Assembly: GCA_016302545.1 (NCBI GenBank) | Contig: JAEDNK010000036.1 | Coordinates: 1 to 14,660, forward strand | DNA: 14,660 bases | Direction: 5' to 3' | DNA from: Bacillota bacterium | GTDB taxonomy: Bacteria > Bacillota > Clostridia > Peptostreptococcales > Anaerovoracaceae | Shown: positions 14,212 to 14,660 of the stretch, one piece after another | Position numbering within the stretch: the first letter of the stretch is position 1 | How the letters are laid out: the number at the start of each line of letters is the position of its first letter | Program-made: the position numbers and the translations under genes | The notes under the pieces: generated by a model | Seen by the model: the letters and a program-made list of their open reading frames with translations, nothing else | What the model was told of the DNA's origin: nothing | Databases searched by the model: none

Positions 14212-14660
14212 ACAGCGTAAGTGTAAATCTGCCTCAGAGCACGTCAATAGGCACCACCTACGACAGAAACAGCGTATCGGCAGCCTCCAACGAGCTTACC
14301 ATGACGGATTTCTATCAGCTTCTGGCAGCCCAGCTTAAGTATCAGGATGCGGATAATCCTATGGATACCAGTCAGATGATGGTTCAGATGGTTCAGACTC
14401 AGATGATTACAGCTTTAAATCACATGACCACTGCTATCAGCGATTTATCCCTTGTAAACACCACGAGCTATGCGGTTTCCATGGTAGGCAAGGAAGTTAC
14501 CGTCGCCAAGGTGGATGAAAGCGGTCAGTATACCGGAGAAGAAGTGACGGGAACTGTGACAGGCGTAGGTCTTGGCACGACTCCGACCATCTTCATCGAC
14601 GGCGAAAGCTATAACCTTACTCAGCTTATGAGCATAGGAAGCAAGGAAAAGGCAGAGACG
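14202..14660 (+). CDS. flgD: FlgD, flagellar hook-capping protein (partial, runs off the window)
   Basis: Scaffold at the tip of the growing hook that orders FlgE assembly; exported by the flagellar system. Only the first 153 codons are in the window, all open from ATG 14202, which follows AAAGGAGAGTGAG inside the end of fliK. The FlgD N-terminal signature is clear: MTDFYQLLAAQLKYQDADNPMD (about 34-55) corresponds to the family's DFLxLLxxQLxxQDPxxPxD, followed by a Met/Gln-rich helix and the AVSMVGKEVTVAKVDESGQ segment (about 92-110), which matches the conserved A-x-x-x-(I/V)GK-x-V start of the beta domain. The common Pro after QD is Ala here. Overlaps fliK by 10 bases; the next gene would be expected to be flgE. 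Confidence 0.93.
   Translation, partial: MAVDSVSVNLPQSTSIGTTYDRNSVSAASNELTMTDFYQLLAAQLKYQDADNPMDTSQMMVQMVQTQMITALNHMTTAISDLSLVNTTSYAVSMVGKEVTVAKVDESGQYTGEEVTGTVTGVGLGTTPTIFIDGESYNLTQLMSIGSKEKAET

Noticed and set aside
1..14660. Mobile elements, CRISPR arrays, tRNA or rRNA genes, prophage genes
   Set aside because: No transposase motifs, terminal repeats, repeat-spacer arrays or RNA gene signatures were found; the coding style is uniform across the window.

Overview
The window is a contiguous flagellar and chemotaxis locus from a low- to mid-GC Gram-positive bacterium, most likely a member of the class Clostridia. This rests on the gene content and order (flgB-fliE-fliF-fliG-fliH-fliI-fliJ-fliK-flgD as in Bacillota), the purine-rich Shine-Dalgarno sites, TTG and GTG starts, a CheA/CheB/CheR/CheW set of Gram-positive type, and Spo0A-box-like sites next to two promoters. 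Genus cannot be read from the sequence.

Layout. Positions 1-179 hold no supported gene but several strong inverted repeats. Positions 180-5025 carry a minus-strand chemotaxis operon in the order cheA-cheW-cheR-cheB (transcribed leftward). Positions 5026-5234 are a divergent promoter region with a good sigma-28-type promoter for cheA and a candidate sigma-A promoter for the rightward genes. From 5235 all genes are on the plus strand: a 477-residue protein with a FliK-C-like tail and a stand-alone FlhB cytoplasmic domain (a ylqG/ylqH-like pair), then a short intergenic region with a near-consensus sigma-A promoter (TTGACG-17-TATACT), then the flagellar basal-body/export operon flgB, fliE, fliF, fliG, fliH, fliI, fliJ, fliK and the first 153 codons of flgD, which runs off the right edge.

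How it works together. FliF makes the MS ring, FliE and FlgB the base of the rod, FliG the switch/torque ring; FliH, FliI and FliJ are the soluble export ATPase complex; FliK measures hook length and FlgD caps the growing hook. CheA, CheW, CheR and CheB process receptor signals and adapt the receptors. CheY, CheC, CheD, FliM/FliN(FliY) and the membrane export proteins are not in the window.

Points of interest: flgC is missing from its usual place between flgB and fliE; a FliK-like tail protein overlaps a free-standing FlhB C-domain gene, suggesting a second export-switch pair; Spo0A-box-like motifs in a shared sequence context lie upstream of both rightward promoters; FliG has a degenerate EHPQR motif; CheB has a ~100-residue Gly/Ser linker; the region downstream of cheB has interleaved complementary segments that could form a structured RNA.
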